Source: Hyphomicrobiales bacterium (GTDB lineage Bacteria > Pseudomonadota > Alphaproteobacteria > Rhizobiales > Rhizobiaceae). Taken from it: DNA of 64,000 nt. Position 1 is the stretch's first letter. The number at the start of each line of letters is the position of its first letter. Below are positions 37,061 to 46,126 of the stretch, in pieces. The stretch covers positions 1 to 64,000 of the forward strand of contig UEHQ01000001.1 of NCBI GenBank assembly GCA_900489925.1. The letters are read 5' to 3'. The notes under the pieces are model-generated. The model was not told the origin of the DNA. It ran no database searches and saw only the letters and a program-made list of their open reading frames with translations. The translations under genes and the position numbers were made by a program.

Positions 37061-37404
37061 TGACCCCTCCGAACAGATTCGAGTGATGCTAATACAACCT
37101 GAGTCTTACGAGCAAGACGTGTAGGACGAATTCGTCGTTGCACGCCGAGGTCTCATTGATGATGACATGAAACTGCCAATGATTAGGAACGCGTCAAGGA
37201 GAAGAGGCGACCGATCAGAAGCTGACCCAGCTTGCCAAAATCGCCGCGAATGCTAAGGGCGCGAAGACGGCCTAAATTCCGCGCGGCAGCGGCTTAGATC
37301 GGCGTGTGCGAGGCGGCTTTGTCATTCCTAATTGCAGCGGGAAATACTTAAATAACCGGGTAACAGAGCATCACTCTTGACGGCGTACTGCTGTCCGACG
37401 CTCT
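37061..37404. other. Intergenic stretch, 344 bp, no clear gene
   Basis: It separates the divergent GHKL-nuclease and membrane-protein genes. One short open stretch ends at TAA 37273-37275 with a Lys/Ala-rich C-terminus (QLAKIAANAKGAKTA), but it has no start codon and could be the worn end of a lost gene. Promoters for both neighbours must lie here; I see no strong repeat or operator. Confidence 0.4.
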
Positions 37405-37419
37405 ATGCAATTACAACCA

Positions 37420-38070
37420 ATGGATAGCAACCTCATGACCTTTGCATGTGTCGTCTACAATTTTCTGAACACCTGGCAAACCCTTATCGGCTCCATCCTT
37501 GCCGTTATCGCGGCCATTGTGACAATCTGGGAAATGCGTCGTCAATCACGAGGTGATGAAACTCGTCATGAAAACGATCTTGCCCGAAAGAAGATGGCGG
37601 CTCGTTCGCAGATGCCCGACGCTCTTAGTGAAATGACCGTTTATGTTCGCGCCAGTGCCGCACACTTGGTCGTAGGGGCGGGAAAACCACAACCGCCTAT
37701 CGCTGCACTCAACACCTTAAAAGCCGTCATTGAGCACATCGACACTAAGGAAGCGGGAAAGACATTTGAGCTGGTGTCCTGGTATCAGGTGCAGCATGCG
37801 CGACTTGCGGGCTCGGACCATCCCCATGACGTTGAAGTCAACGATCTGCTTTTTGACGCCGCCCTCCTTCAAGCTCAAATCAACCGGCTGTTTGATTATG
37901 CTCGAAATACAAAGGAAGAGCCGCGCCCCGAGGGTCTCACCCGCGAAGATTTGTTGGGAGGTTTGAAAAACGCCCTTACGCTTCAAGTGTGGGCGGCCAG
38001 GCACGGAGAATTCGGACCCGTGGAGGTGATTATAAACCGTCGGTACAAACCTGCAGCTCTGACGGAGTAA
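37420..38070 (+). CDS. Small membrane-anchored protein of unknown function
   Basis: About 216 residues. One N-terminal transmembrane helix (WQTLIGSILAVIAAIVTIWE) is followed by a basic, charged stretch (MRRQSRGDETRHENDLARKK) and then a mostly helical cytoplasmic part. I recognise no catalytic motif. The architecture (one TM helix then a soluble domain) resembles many uncharacterised membrane proteins found beside defence genes, but no family is claimed. The frame opens at ATG 37405; ATG 37420 and 37435 are also possible and the start is not settled. It is followed by the VWA gene 212 bp downstream. Confidence 0.7.
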   Translation: MDSNLMTFACVVYNFLNTWQTLIGSILAVIAAIVTIWEMRRQSRGDETRHENDLARKKMAARSQMPDALSEMTVYVRASAAHLVVGAGKPQPPIAALNTLKAVIEHIDTKEAGKTFELVSWYQVQHARLAGSDHPHDVEVNDLLFDAALLQAQINRLFDYARNTKEEPRPEGLTREDLLGGLKNALTLQVWAARHGEFGPVEVIINRRYKPAALTE

Positions 38071-38282
38071 AAAACAGCGTCTCCCTCGTCTGCTAATTGA
38101 TTTACTGCAGCGAACTAGACGGCATGGGCTGTAAAGGGAGCCTCGCAGCTGGACGCACCGTTTCGAAGTCAAGTCTTCCAGACGAAAACGCTACTCAGTT
38201 CGAATATTGCAATCACGCGACAGATACGATTGTACGGTTGTATCCGAGATGTATAAATCGTCAGCGAGTAAGAGGAGCTTTC

Positions 38283-38960
38283 ATGTCAGATTATGATCAA
38301 CAACCGTTCGCCGACGCCGATCTTAAGTCAAATCCCCAACCGAGGTGCCCCTGCGTTTTGATCCTCGACGTATCCGGATCAATGAGCGGCCGACCTATCG
38401 ACGAGCTGAATGAGGGGCTGCGTACTCTTCAAGAAGAAATCCAGAGTGATAGCTTGGCGGCAAAGAGAGTTGAGCTTGCAATGGTCACCTTCGGCCCGGT
38501 CCAAATCGAAATGGACTTCATGGGCGCAGAGAATTTCTACCCACCGACGCTGACCTCCCAGGGCAACACGCCAATGGGCGAAGCTATTGAGACGGGTCTA
38601 AGGATGCTTCGCGAACGCAAGGACCGTTATCGCGAAAACGGCATCAATTTCTACCGACCGTGGGTGTTTCTGATCACAGACGGCGCTCCGACCGATAGTT
38701 GGCAGCGAGCGGCGGAAGAGGTTCGCAAGGGTGAGGACGCAAAAAGCTTCATGTTTTATGCCATCGGGGTTGAAGGCGCGAACCTTGAAACACTCGGCAA
38801 GATCGCTGTTCGTCAACCCCTCAAGCTTCGGGGTCTTCAATTCAAGGAGTTTTTCGCTTGGCTATCAAACTCGCTTGGGGCCGTTTCGCGCTCTAACCCG
38901 GGAGATCAGGTTCCTCTAAGCAATCCCACAGCACCGGATGGATGGGCTGTTGCCGGATGA
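38283..38960 (+). CDS. TerY/YegL-like von Willebrand factor A domain protein
   Basis: A 225-residue single VWA domain. The metal-ion-dependent adhesion site is complete: D29-x-S31-x-S33 in [11 protein letters not shown], Thr96 in [13 protein letters not shown] and Asp133 in [10 protein letters not shown]. The family (TerY, E. coli YegL) acts as a metal-dependent protein-binding module that partners a PP2C phosphatase and a kinase. ATG 38283 has AGAGGAG eight bases upstream; the open frame back to 38097 is not needed. Its stop overlaps the phosphatase start (ATGA), and the phosphatase overlaps the kinase the same way, so the three are translationally coupled. Confidence 0.93.
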   Translation: MSDYDQQPFADADLKSNPQPRCPCVLILDVSGSMSGRPIDELNEGLRTLQEEIQSDSLAAKRVELAMVTFGPVQIEMDFMGAENFYPPTLTSQGNTPMGEAIETGLRMLRERKDRYRENGINFYRPWVFLITDGAPTDSWQRAAEEVRKGEDAKSFMFYAIGVEGANLETLGKIAVRQPLKLRGLQFKEFFAWLSNSLGAVSRSNPGDQVPLSNPTAPDGWAVAG

Positions 38961-39727
38961 GCGAATGGGCATTTGGAGCAGCTTCTGTGCGTGGGATTTC
39001 TCACGTTAAACGCAACACGCGCATACAAGATGCAAAACGATGCTTTGAGGCCCGGACGTCCGTTGGGAAAACTATGTTTTGCGCCGTCATATCGGATGGC
39101 GCTGGGTCTGCGTCACATGGAGGCGAAGGAGCTTCCGTCGTGTGCCGCACCCTCGCTGAAAATCTTCGAGCGTACTTCGCGGCTGGAAACGATGCTCTTC
39201 CCACGGAAGAGACTACCTGGGACTGGGTTGACGACGCCCGGGATAAGATTGCGATAGCGGCTTCAAGGCGAGCCCTAACGCCACGAGACTTTGCTGCTAC
39301 GCTCGTTTTAGCCGTGACCGATGGTTTACAGACGTTTATCGCTCATGTTGGAGATGGAGCAGTAGTCGGTCGGCTGGTTGTTGATCAGGAATGGCAGCTT
39401 CTCAGTGCGCCGGAGAACGGCGAATACGCTTCAACGACGTTTTTCGTCACAGACCCGGGCACGCCTCGCCTGCGTACTTCCATCGTGGAAGAGCCCATCG
39501 ACGCTCTTTTCCTGTTCTCAGATGGTATCGAGAGCCAGGTCTTGGACGCCGCTACCGGGGAGCCATATGTAAATTTCTTCGGTCCGATGGCCCGTCCGTT
39601 TGCAAATACCAAAGCCGTCGGACGGGATCACCAGCTTTCGGAACGCCTTTGCGCATACTTGGACAGCGAAAAGTTCGCTGAGCACACCGACGACGACAAG
39701 ACACTTATCATCGCGGTCAGAAAATGA
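38957..39727 (+). CDS. PP2C-family Ser/Thr protein phosphatase (PphC/YegK-like)
   Basis: A 256-residue metal-dependent phosphatase. The metal-binding [16 protein letters not shown] (Asp47) corresponds to the DGxGG motif, [12 protein letters not shown] to the GDSR-like strand, [10 protein letters not shown] to the SDG motif and [11 protein letters not shown] to the final DN/DD motif. An early QDA (residues 24-26) may supply another metal ligand. It is embedded between the VWA and kinase genes with 4-bp overlaps at both ends, matching E. coli yegL-pphC-yegI and the TerY-P triad. It probably removes phosphate placed by the neighbouring kinase. Confidence 0.92.
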   Translation: MSEWAFGAASVRGISHVKRNTRIQDAKRCFEARTSVGKTMFCAVISDGAGSASHGGEGASVVCRTLAENLRAYFAAGNDALPTEETTWDWVDDARDKIAIAASRRALTPRDFAATLVLAVTDGLQTFIAHVGDGAVVGRLVVDQEWQLLSAPENGEYASTTFFVTDPGTPRLRTSIVEEPIDALFLFSDGIESQVLDAATGEPYVNFFGPMARPFANTKAVGRDHQLSERLCAYLDSEKFAEHTDDDKTLIIAVRK

Positions 39728-41937
39728 GTCTGGAAAAGCTTTTCGCTGGTGGCAACGAGCTTGAAGTGGGAAAACGCATTGGGAAGGGCGGCGAAGGTGA
39801 AGTCTTTGTTGTTACCAACCAGCCGGGCTTCGCTTTCAAGGCGTACCTTCCAAACATCGTTGCGTCCCGAGAAGCGAAAATCAGAGCAATGGTCGACGCC
39901 AATCTACACGCCTCAATGGCGTCGGTTGCGTTTCCTACCAAGGTCGTGGTGAACAAGTCAGGTGCTTTTGTGGGCTTCCTGATGCGCCTCGTTCCAGACC
40001 ACAAAGAAATTCACGAACTCCAGACCCCTTCCTCTCGGCTTCGGCACTTCCCGTCCGCAGATTATCGCTTCCTGGTCAGGACTGCCATAAACGTGGCGCG
40101 GTCTTTCGGCCAAGTCCATGCTTCCGGCTGCGTCATCGGCGACATCAATCAGCGAAGTATCCTTGTCTCCGACAACGCCACCGTCGCGCTCATTGACACG
40201 GATTCTTTTCAAGTCACCCAGCGGGGACAACAGTTTCTGTGCGTGGTCGGGGTCCCGGACTACACGTCGCCGGAACTTCAAGGCCAGTCACTTACGAGCA
40301 TCGTTCGTACAGCAAACCACGATGCTTTCGGTCTTGCAGTGGCGATTTTTCAGCTCCTCTGTATGGATCGACACCCATTTTCCGGCCGATACAAAGGAAC
40401 TGGAGACATTACTATCGAGCAGGCGATCAAGGAGTTTCGGTTCGCCTATTCTTCTCGCGACACCAAGATGGACCCGCCTCCGGCCAGTGTTGCTCTCCGC
40501 GATCTCAGTCCCAAAATAGCCGATAACTTCGAACGAGCGTTCTCAACCAGCGGCGTTACTAATCGTCCGACAGCGGATCAGTGGATTGAAGCGCTCAATG
40601 AGCTAGAGACTTCTCTGAGGCCCTGCCCTAACAACAAGGCCCACCACTATTCCCGCTTTGCGGCCGAATGCCCATGGTGCCGGATGGAGCAGGCATTCGG
40701 AATTCCGATGTTCGTTGTGCGAGATGCCTCGTCCATTCACATACCGAAGGGATTGATGAACGACACCGTCGGGTTCAGTTTCAACGTTGGAGCTGTCCGA
40801 GCGCTCCTCGCCTCCAACCCGATCCCAGCGCAAATATCCATCGCGATTCCGAAAGCCCGAGCAACATATTCCCCTTCAGCGGAGGCGCAAAAGGCCCGTT
40901 CATCTTCAAGTTCAGCAGCCGCGTGGGCCACCGCTGGCAAGGTCGGACTCGCGCTATCATTCCTCACCCTATTCGCGTTGCCCCCTCTGGGTATAATCGG
41001 CGGAATTGTCTCGTTCGTCGTCCTGATGCAGTTCGGGAAGACCGACGCATTCAATGCAACTCAAAGATACAACACGGCTGCAGAGAAACTCCGATCTCGT
41101 ATCCAGTTCCTTCAAGCAAATGCGCCCGTCTCACTGGCCTACGCCACCAAAGACGAGATCGAAAAGAAGCTTGCAGAATACGAGCGACTGGTTACTGACT
41201 TCAAAGACGTCGAGAAGGACTATGGTTCGGTCCGCCATAAGGAGCAGTTGGACGCTCACCTTTCGGCCCATATGATAAGGGCAGCCCGCAGTACGAAGCT
41301 GACGTCAGGCGATCTTGCCTCACTGGCATCCTATGGCTTTGCGACCGCATATGATGCAAAGATGCGCGATGTCCAGGACGCTCACGGTATTGGACCTGTA
41401 AAAGCCTCACGCATCATGGCGTGGGTGAAAGTGGTCGAGCAAAGGTTCCAGTTCCAGGCTCAGTATTCAGACGCTGATCGGCAAGCCATCCTGGTGAAAA
41501 AGGGCAACATCGTTTCGAGGCAGCAGGGATGCGCTGACAGCCTCAACAAACTCACTGACGACTTCCGAAAGCACGTAGCCGCTGTTCAGAATTATACCGG
41601 CGGAAGCGACGCTCAGCTCCACCAGTTTGCCGAAGAGGTCGGCCAGGCAGAAGCCGATCTCTTGCATTTCAAAATGCCCGTCCCAGGTATCAAACCGGTA
41701 CCTTCTCACGTTACTAAAGCGCCGTATCAAGCATCGTCAGCTTGGACGTCGCCAACGCGCACGACCTCGCGCCCCAAAATCACTCAGCCACCATCGACGG
41801 CGGCATCTGGTACGCCAAGTTGCCCTATTTGCGGCTCACGCATGCGATATCGAACAGCAAGACGAGGTGCTCGCGCAGGAAGACCGTTTTGGGGCTGCTC
41901 CCGATTTCCTTCCTGTCGGGGAACACGGAACATCTGA
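39724..41937 (+). CDS. YegI-like protein kinase with membrane segment, helix-hairpin-helix and topoisomerase-type zinc finger
   Basis: A 737-residue multidomain protein. Kinase domain about 10-300: glycine loop IGKGGEGEVF, Lys39 in FAFKAY, a catalytic loop with Asp140 and Asn142 (GCVIGDINQRSIL, lacking the HR of HRD) and ALIDTDSF in place of DFG. At 301-320 a Cys/His cluster (RPCPNNKAH, ECPWC) suggests a zinc knuckle. One or two membrane-spanning stretches lie at about 405-437. Then comes a coiled helical part, a helix-hairpin-helix near 535-570 (AHGIGPVKASRIM) and a C-terminal four-cysteine zinc finger of the topoisomerase I type (CPICGSRMRY, WGCSRFPSC). This suggests a kinase tethered at the membrane that senses or binds nucleic acid. 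It is coupled to the phosphatase by a 4-bp overlap. Confidence 0.9.
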   Translation: MSLEKLFAGGNELEVGKRIGKGGEGEVFVVTNQPGFAFKAYLPNIVASREAKIRAMVDANLHASMASVAFPTKVVVNKSGAFVGFLMRLVPDHKEIHELQTPSSRLRHFPSADYRFLVRTAINVARSFGQVHASGCVIGDINQRSILVSDNATVALIDTDSFQVTQRGQQFLCVVGVPDYTSPELQGQSLTSIVRTANHDAFGLAVAIFQLLCMDRHPFSGRYKGTGDITIEQAIKEFRFAYSSRDTKMDPPPASVALRDLSPKIADNFERAFSTSGVTNRPTADQWIEALNELETSLRPCPNNKAHHYSRFAAECPWCRMEQAFGIPMFVVRDASSIHIPKGLMNDTVGFSFNVGAVRALLASNPIPAQISIAIPKARATYSPSAEAQKARSSSSSAAAWATAGKVGLALSFLTLFALPPLGIIGGIVSFVVLMQFGKTDAFNATQRYNTAAEKLRSRIQFLQANAPVSLAYATKDEIEKKLAEYERLVTDFKDVEKDYGSVRHKEQLDAHLSAHMIRAARSTKLTSGDLASLASYGFATAYDAKMRDVQDAHGIGPVKASRIMAWVKVVEQRFQFQAQYSDADRQAILVKKGNIVSRQQGCADSLNKLTDDFRKHVAAVQNYTGGSDAQLHQFAEEVGQAEADLLHFKMPVPGIKPVPSHVTKAPYQASSAWTSPTRTTSRPKITQPPSTAASGTPSCPICGSRMRYRTARRGARAGRPFWGCSRFPSCRGTRNI

Positions 41938-41989
41938 CGGCCACTGCGGACGTCAGCCTGCTTAGTTTAAGCTGACTATCAACAGGGAT

Positions 41990-42097
41990 ATGGACTATGC
42001 TTCGGCCCGAAATTTCCTCGCGAGAGTAAATCCCGTCACGGCAGGCCTCACTCCATATGTGGCGAGTGAGCTTCGACGTGTCCTTCAAGCTGCATGA
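41990..42097 (+). CDS. Possible 35-residue small protein between kinase and CHAT genes
   Basis: An ATG frame at 41990 preceded by AGGGAT codes for 35 residues (begins MDYASARNFLARVN, ends LRRVLQAA) and stops at TGA 42095-42097. It lies 52 bp after the kinase stop and 74 bp before the CHAT start, in the same direction. The amphipathic look of the end (VASELRRVLQAA) would suit a short helix. The ribosome-binding site is very close to the start, and the frame could be fortuitous. No homologue is recognised. Confidence 0.3.
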   Translation: MDYASARNFLARVNPVTAGLTPYVASELRRVLQAA

Positions 42098-42171
42098 TCA
42101 CGTGAATTCTCGTAAGGACGCGAGGCGGGCCGCTCTCAAGAAAACATGGACCGGGTCTTAGGAGCAGTTGC

Positions 42172-43260
42172 ATGGGACGGGCCGACACACTTCGCAGCGA
42201 GATCGCTCGCCTTCAAAAAACGGAGGCCGATCTACGAAACGACGTCGGCAAGGCGGAAGCCGTTGCCGCATCGGCCCGAGCAGCGGCATCGAAGAAGCGC
42301 GGCGACTCGCTCAAAACGAAATCCGACACGAACCGTCGGTCGTACCTTCGGTCTGCAGAAGCCGAAGACAAGAAAGTCGTGACAGCAGAGAAAAAAATCG
42401 GAGACCTGAAAGCGAAACTTGCAAAGAATGCAAAGGACCAGGCCTCGAAACAAACATCACTGGCGACAGTAGAGAAAACGGAGATGAGAGCTTCAGACCG
42501 GGCTGTGGCGAAGAGACGCCAGGAAGATATAAAGCATGCCCGTGAGGTCTCCCGTCTGACCGGTCCGGCGGTGCGCTACGTCGAAGTCCCTGCCCCAAAG
42601 CCGGAGAAGCTTCGAGTTCTCTACCTAACTTCAAACCCAGAGGCGACGGAAATTGAATACATGTCCTCTGCCGGGGTTCCGATCAAGGAGAGCTATTGGC
42701 TTCGGACGGAAGCTGAGGTTCGCCAGGTCAAGCAGGCGCTACGGGGGTCGAAGTACCGAGACCTGGTGGACCTCGAACACAAACCCGCCGCGACTTTTCA
42801 AGACCTGCTCGACGGTATCAATGACCACCGACCACATGTCGTGCACTTTTCTGGACATGGAGGCGGTGGATCAGTCCTTCTGGAGACTGGAAGCCTGGAT
42901 GCCCCGAAGAGCAGCGAACTCCGTTTCGACCTCCTTGCAGAACTCTTGGCGGCCACCGACACCCCTCCGACGTTGCTGGTGCTCAACGCCTGCGAAACGC
43001 TTGATGGTGCCGAGACGATATTACCGGCGGTTCCTGTCGTGATCGCGATGAGTGAGCCAATTGGAGATATCGCTGCAACCGTGTTCGCTACTCAGTTCTA
43101 CGCGGCAATTGCCAGCGCTCAGTCCGTAGGTTCGGCGCTGCGGCAAGCTAAAGTAAGGATGCGGGGCGCTTCGCTGGACGACGCCGACCTCCCGCAGTAC
43201 CTGGCACGTGACGATCAGGACGTCGACAGCCTTGTTTTGGTCGCCAACGAACTGGGATGA
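42172..43260 (+). CDS. CHAT-domain (caspase-like) protease with N-terminal coiled coil
   Basis: A 362-residue protein. Residues 1-125 are a long charged coiled coil. Residues 145-362 are a CHAT domain of the caspase clan with the catalytic pair His229 ([11 protein letters not shown]) and Cys274 (LVLNACET), followed by [10 protein letters not shown] and the closing helices. Bacterial CHAT proteases are effectors in several conflict systems, where cleavage activates a toxin or kills the cell. ATG 42172 has AGGAG seven bases upstream. It is 234 bp downstream of the kinase on the same strand, so it is probably the effector controlled by the VWA-phosphatase-kinase unit (inference). The coiled coil may mediate oligomerisation or contact with the kinase. 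Confidence 0.9.
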   Translation: MGRADTLRSEIARLQKTEADLRNDVGKAEAVAASARAAASKKRGDSLKTKSDTNRRSYLRSAEAEDKKVVTAEKKIGDLKAKLAKNAKDQASKQTSLATVEKTEMRASDRAVAKRRQEDIKHAREVSRLTGPAVRYVEVPAPKPEKLRVLYLTSNPEATEIEYMSSAGVPIKESYWLRTEAEVRQVKQALRGSKYRDLVDLEHKPAATFQDLLDGINDHRPHVVHFSGHGGGGSVLLETGSLDAPKSSELRFDLLAELLAATDTPPTLLVLNACETLDGAETILPAVPVVIAMSEPIGDIAATVFATQFYAAIASAQSVGSALRQAKVRMRGASLDDADLPQYLARDDQDVDSLVLVANELG

Positions 43261-44107
43261 TTCGCTCCATTTCAGCCAGTCGAACTCGCTTTCAATGCAA
43301 AACCACAGGCGAAAGGGCGGACGATCTACTTGTTCGGTAATTTATTTTTCAAGGAACAAGATATGTATTTGCCTTGCCACGGCCGCCGCCTCAAAACCTT
43401 GTTTGGACAACGGCTTCATGTGAACCGAAAAGGAATTTCTAGGCTCGGGGCGTGGGCTAAAAGGAATTCTACTCATTTTCAATGATCTGGACCGCGCTAA
43501 GTATTATTCTTAGCGCACGCGACACATCAAAAGATACTTAGACAAATTAATATATCAGCTCGTGAATTTGAAATTTCAAGTTTATTTTCTGTATTCCACC
43601 ACTTTTAAACAATATAACTTGTAATCTAGCGAACCCTTCTGGGGCCAAAACCTAAAGGCAGCAAAGGAGTTAAATTCAAAAAATCCCAAATATACAATAA
43701 AGGACGGAATTCCTTATAGTATAAAATCGATTGAGTTGAGACAATTCAAGTATTTTTTCTTTCGACCAAATTTGCATTCCGACTCGTGATCATGTTCTAT
43801 CTTGCTCGACGCGACCTACGAGAGCCTCACCATGCACGATAAAACGCGACCTCTGAGTGTTGAACATAAACCGATGAGCAACTCGGAAGCACGTACGCAC
43901 ACGTCCGCTGTTACTTCGGGATAGACAAATCTCACAGGCCGAACGGAGCCGCCGCATTGAACTTTACATGCGCGTCCTGATCTCCATCGGGCCGAGCTGT
44001 GTTCAAGCCGCAGAAGGTGTCTCCAAAAGCTGATGCACAGGCTGGCTATCGTTTTCACCATAAACGACGAGCCAACAATAAACCAATCCATCCAAGGGAG
44101 ACCCTCA
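43261..44107. other. Gene-poor, AT-rich stretch of about 850 bp
   Basis: There is no convincing reading frame on either strand. From about 43530 to 43790 it is much richer in A and T than its surroundings. It contains a perfect hairpin at 43494-43516 but no intrinsic terminator directly after the CHAT gene. It separates the defence-like block from the recombinase block and could hold promoters, a transfer or replication site, or simply remnants of inserted DNA; I cannot tell which. Confidence 0.5.
43494..43516. repeat. Perfect 8-bp inverted repeat with 7-nt loop
   Basis: GCGCTAAG (43494-43501) and CTTAGCGC (43509-43516) around TATTATT. No T-run follows. It lies at the left edge of the AT-rich stretch, so an operator or a structural site is as likely as a terminator. 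Confidence 0.4.
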
Positions 44108-44590
44108 GTGACCCGAACGCCTGCAGCCACTCAATCGACGAGGAAAGATCACGCTTCTTTTCTGGGAGAAGATTTTGCGAAAGGCATCCGGGCGTGGTCA
44201 AAAGATCGCTTTGACGGACGTGCCACGCGCGGTCTCCAGAGAACCGTCGTCCAAATATTCTCGACATTGTCAAACGAAGGGTTGCTGACGGCTACCGTTC
44301 GACAAACCGGGAAACAAACACGAGCGCTGGGATTGTGTGGGATAAAAATAGCTCTTGAGGCTCACCTCAACCGAGATGCAGCGGCAGCTGATAGGGCGCT
44401 TCGAATGCTTCATTATCGGCTAGATTGTCAATGTAGCACGACCGTTGACGTTCTTGAAAACGGCCAATTAGCGAACATTCGCATACGAAAGCCTTCAGGC
44501 ATATTCTTCTATTCCGATCAGCGGTCCTTGTTTTCGGCTGAGACAGAGTGGGCGGATGTCCTAGAGCATCTGGATCAGCAAAGCCCGTAG
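44108..44590 (+). CDS. Unrecognised small protein upstream of the recombinase operon
   Basis: About 160 residues from GTG 44108, which has GGGAG seven bases upstream; an upstream ATG at 44033 in the same frame lacks such a site. The sequence is mixed alpha/beta in look, with a central LGLCGIKIALEAHLNRDA and a helical RALRMLHYRLDCQ. No signal peptide, membrane segment or known motif is visible. It lies about 115 bp before the first recombinase gene on the same strand and may be cargo or an accessory of the mobile element. Function unknown. Confidence 0.6.
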   Translation: MTRTPAATQSTRKDHASFLGEDFAKGIRAWSKDRFDGRATRGLQRTVVQIFSTLSNEGLLTATVRQTGKQTRALGLCGIKIALEAHLNRDAAAADRALRMLHYRLDCQCSTTVDVLENGQLANIRIRKPSGIFFYSDQRSLFSAETEWADVLEHLDQQSP

Positions 44591-44704
44591 CCGCACCGTT
44601 TTTTTTAAACTGATAGACCTGAACGCAGATGCTCAAGCGAGGCGTCAACACCACCGTGCGTGCTTCTTTCCGGTTGCTAAGCAAGTAAAGAAATGAGGAC
44701 CGTG

Positions 44705-46126
44705 ATGGCTTCACTGAATTGGATTTCTCCTCGAAGCCGATCCCCATTCCTTAGGGGAATTTCGCACATTCCTTACATCCTGGGCGACGACGATGAGTAC
44801 ATTGATGGAATGAACTTATGGCTGCAGGAGAGGTGCAGCGGTCGAATACAGCTTTCGAAAGGGATAGTTAACAACATCGCCACATATCAGAGAAGCCGAA
44901 ATACCATTCGAGCTATTGGTTACAATCTGACCTATTTTGCAGGCTGGCTTTATTGCGCTGAGTGCCACCCAGATCATGGTGTTATCCACTGGACGGACGT
45001 TGCACGTTGGCATGTGGAGGACCTTTATCGTGAGCATATGGTGCAGGGCTTCTGGACGCAAGAATACTGGGCTACAGCAAATAAATTCAGCCTGAATTTC
45101 CCGACGACAATCCGCACAAGGCTCCGGGAAGTTGAGGCCTGTTACGAATGGCTTGCCACTGAAAGTCTAGTTGAATGGCCAAAGGCTACGCCACCCCTCG
45201 CTCACCGGCAGGAAGCATTACGGAACTCCATCGCCGCCCTTACCAACGCGCTTCCTGGATCAATGCAGATCGAACCGGGTGAACCCAAATATAAACGGAG
45301 ACAGGACCCTGGTGACTGGTCGCCGCTTACACCAGACCAACTCAAGGCACTCGTAAAATATATCGACAAACCGGTCGGTGAGTTGACCCTTCGACTTTAC
45401 CTGTGGACCGGCATGCGTCTGGACGAACTTATCGAAAATACGTTGGTGCCAGGTTCGCTCCATCTTCGATCCGCTAAGCTGCGCGCTTTGGCCGAGCCAA
45501 CGTTTCCCCAGGTTGCTTACCAGCTCCGCTACGACGTCCGGGACAATCGCATGATAGGCGTTCTGCCAGACGAGAAAGCAGCATTCGAGTCAGGCGAAAA
45601 AATGCTCCCTCTACGAATATTAGGCAAGGGCGACAAGATTCGAACCGTCCACGTCCCAGGCGACCTCATGCGCGACATTTGGCGGTATTATGTGTTGAAA
45701 AGACCGAAGGTCTCAACCGAACATAACTCAGCGATGTTCATCAACAAACGCGGCAAAAAGCTTGCTGCTTGGTCAGTATCTTACGCCATTTCAGAGGCGA
45801 AGAAAAAAATTCTGGCCGTCTTGGGTGAAGACATTCCAATCACCCCGCATGTGCTTCGGCATACGTTCGCATGTCTTTCACTCGAAGCTGTACTCTCCGG
45901 TCGCGCCCGGGAAGAGGGACATGACTCTTCGCACCTAACCCAGGACCAAATCGAGCGCTACGGCGGAGAGGCTGTTGTAGTGATCCAAGAGCTGCTGGGG
46001 CATGCAATGGCGAAAGACACAGCACGCTACCTAAAGCAATTAAGCAAAGGCAAGGCTGGTCTTAGATACTTGGAGTTCTTTTCGGCAGCTATGAAGGAGA
46101 CGCTCGGTAATGACGCGTCGTTCTAG
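44705..46126 (+). CDS. ginA: Tyrosine recombinase, first gene of a ginABCD-like operon
   Basis: About 473 residues of the phage-integrase family. The catalytic residues are in order: Arg in WTGMRLDELIE, Lys in ILGKGDKIRTVHVP, His-x-x-Arg in ITPHVLRHTFACL, His in IQELLGHAMAKD and Tyr in TARYLKQ. The N-terminal half is the core-binding/SAM-like part. ATG 44705 has GAGGA five bases upstream; ATG 44693 is an alternative. It overlaps the next recombinase by 17 bp. A row of three recombinases plus a small fourth gene is the layout reported for GInt islands (Bardaji et al. 2017), so the symbol is given by arrangement and not by measured identity. Confidence 0.85.
   Translation: MASLNWISPRSRSPFLRGISHIPYILGDDDEYIDGMNLWLQERCSGRIQLSKGIVNNIATYQRSRNTIRAIGYNLTYFAGWLYCAECHPDHGVIHWTDVARWHVEDLYREHMVQGFWTQEYWATANKFSLNFPTTIRTRLREVEACYEWLATESLVEWPKATPPLAHRQEALRNSIAALTNALPGSMQIEPGEPKYKRRQDPGDWSPLTPDQLKALVKYIDKPVGELTLRLYLWTGMRLDELIENTLVPGSLHLRSAKLRALAEPTFPQVAYQLRYDVRDNRMIGVLPDEKAAFESGEKMLPLRILGKGDKIRTVHVPGDLMRDIWRYYVLKRPKVSTEHNSAMFINKRGKKLAAWSVSYAISEAKKKILAVLGEDIPITPHVLRHTFACLSLEAVLSGRAREEGHDSSHLTQDQIERYGGEAVVVIQELLGHAMAKDTARYLKQLSKGKAGLRYLEFFSAAMKETLGNDASF

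Noticed and set aside
37195..37275. Short Lys/Ala-rich open stretch ending at TAA 37273
   Set aside because: No start codon and only about 27 codons; may be a gene remnant but cannot be supported as a gene.
43816..44130. 104-codon minus-strand frame
   Set aside because: Low-complexity, no motif, no ribosome-binding site, and it overlaps the start of a better plus-strand frame.
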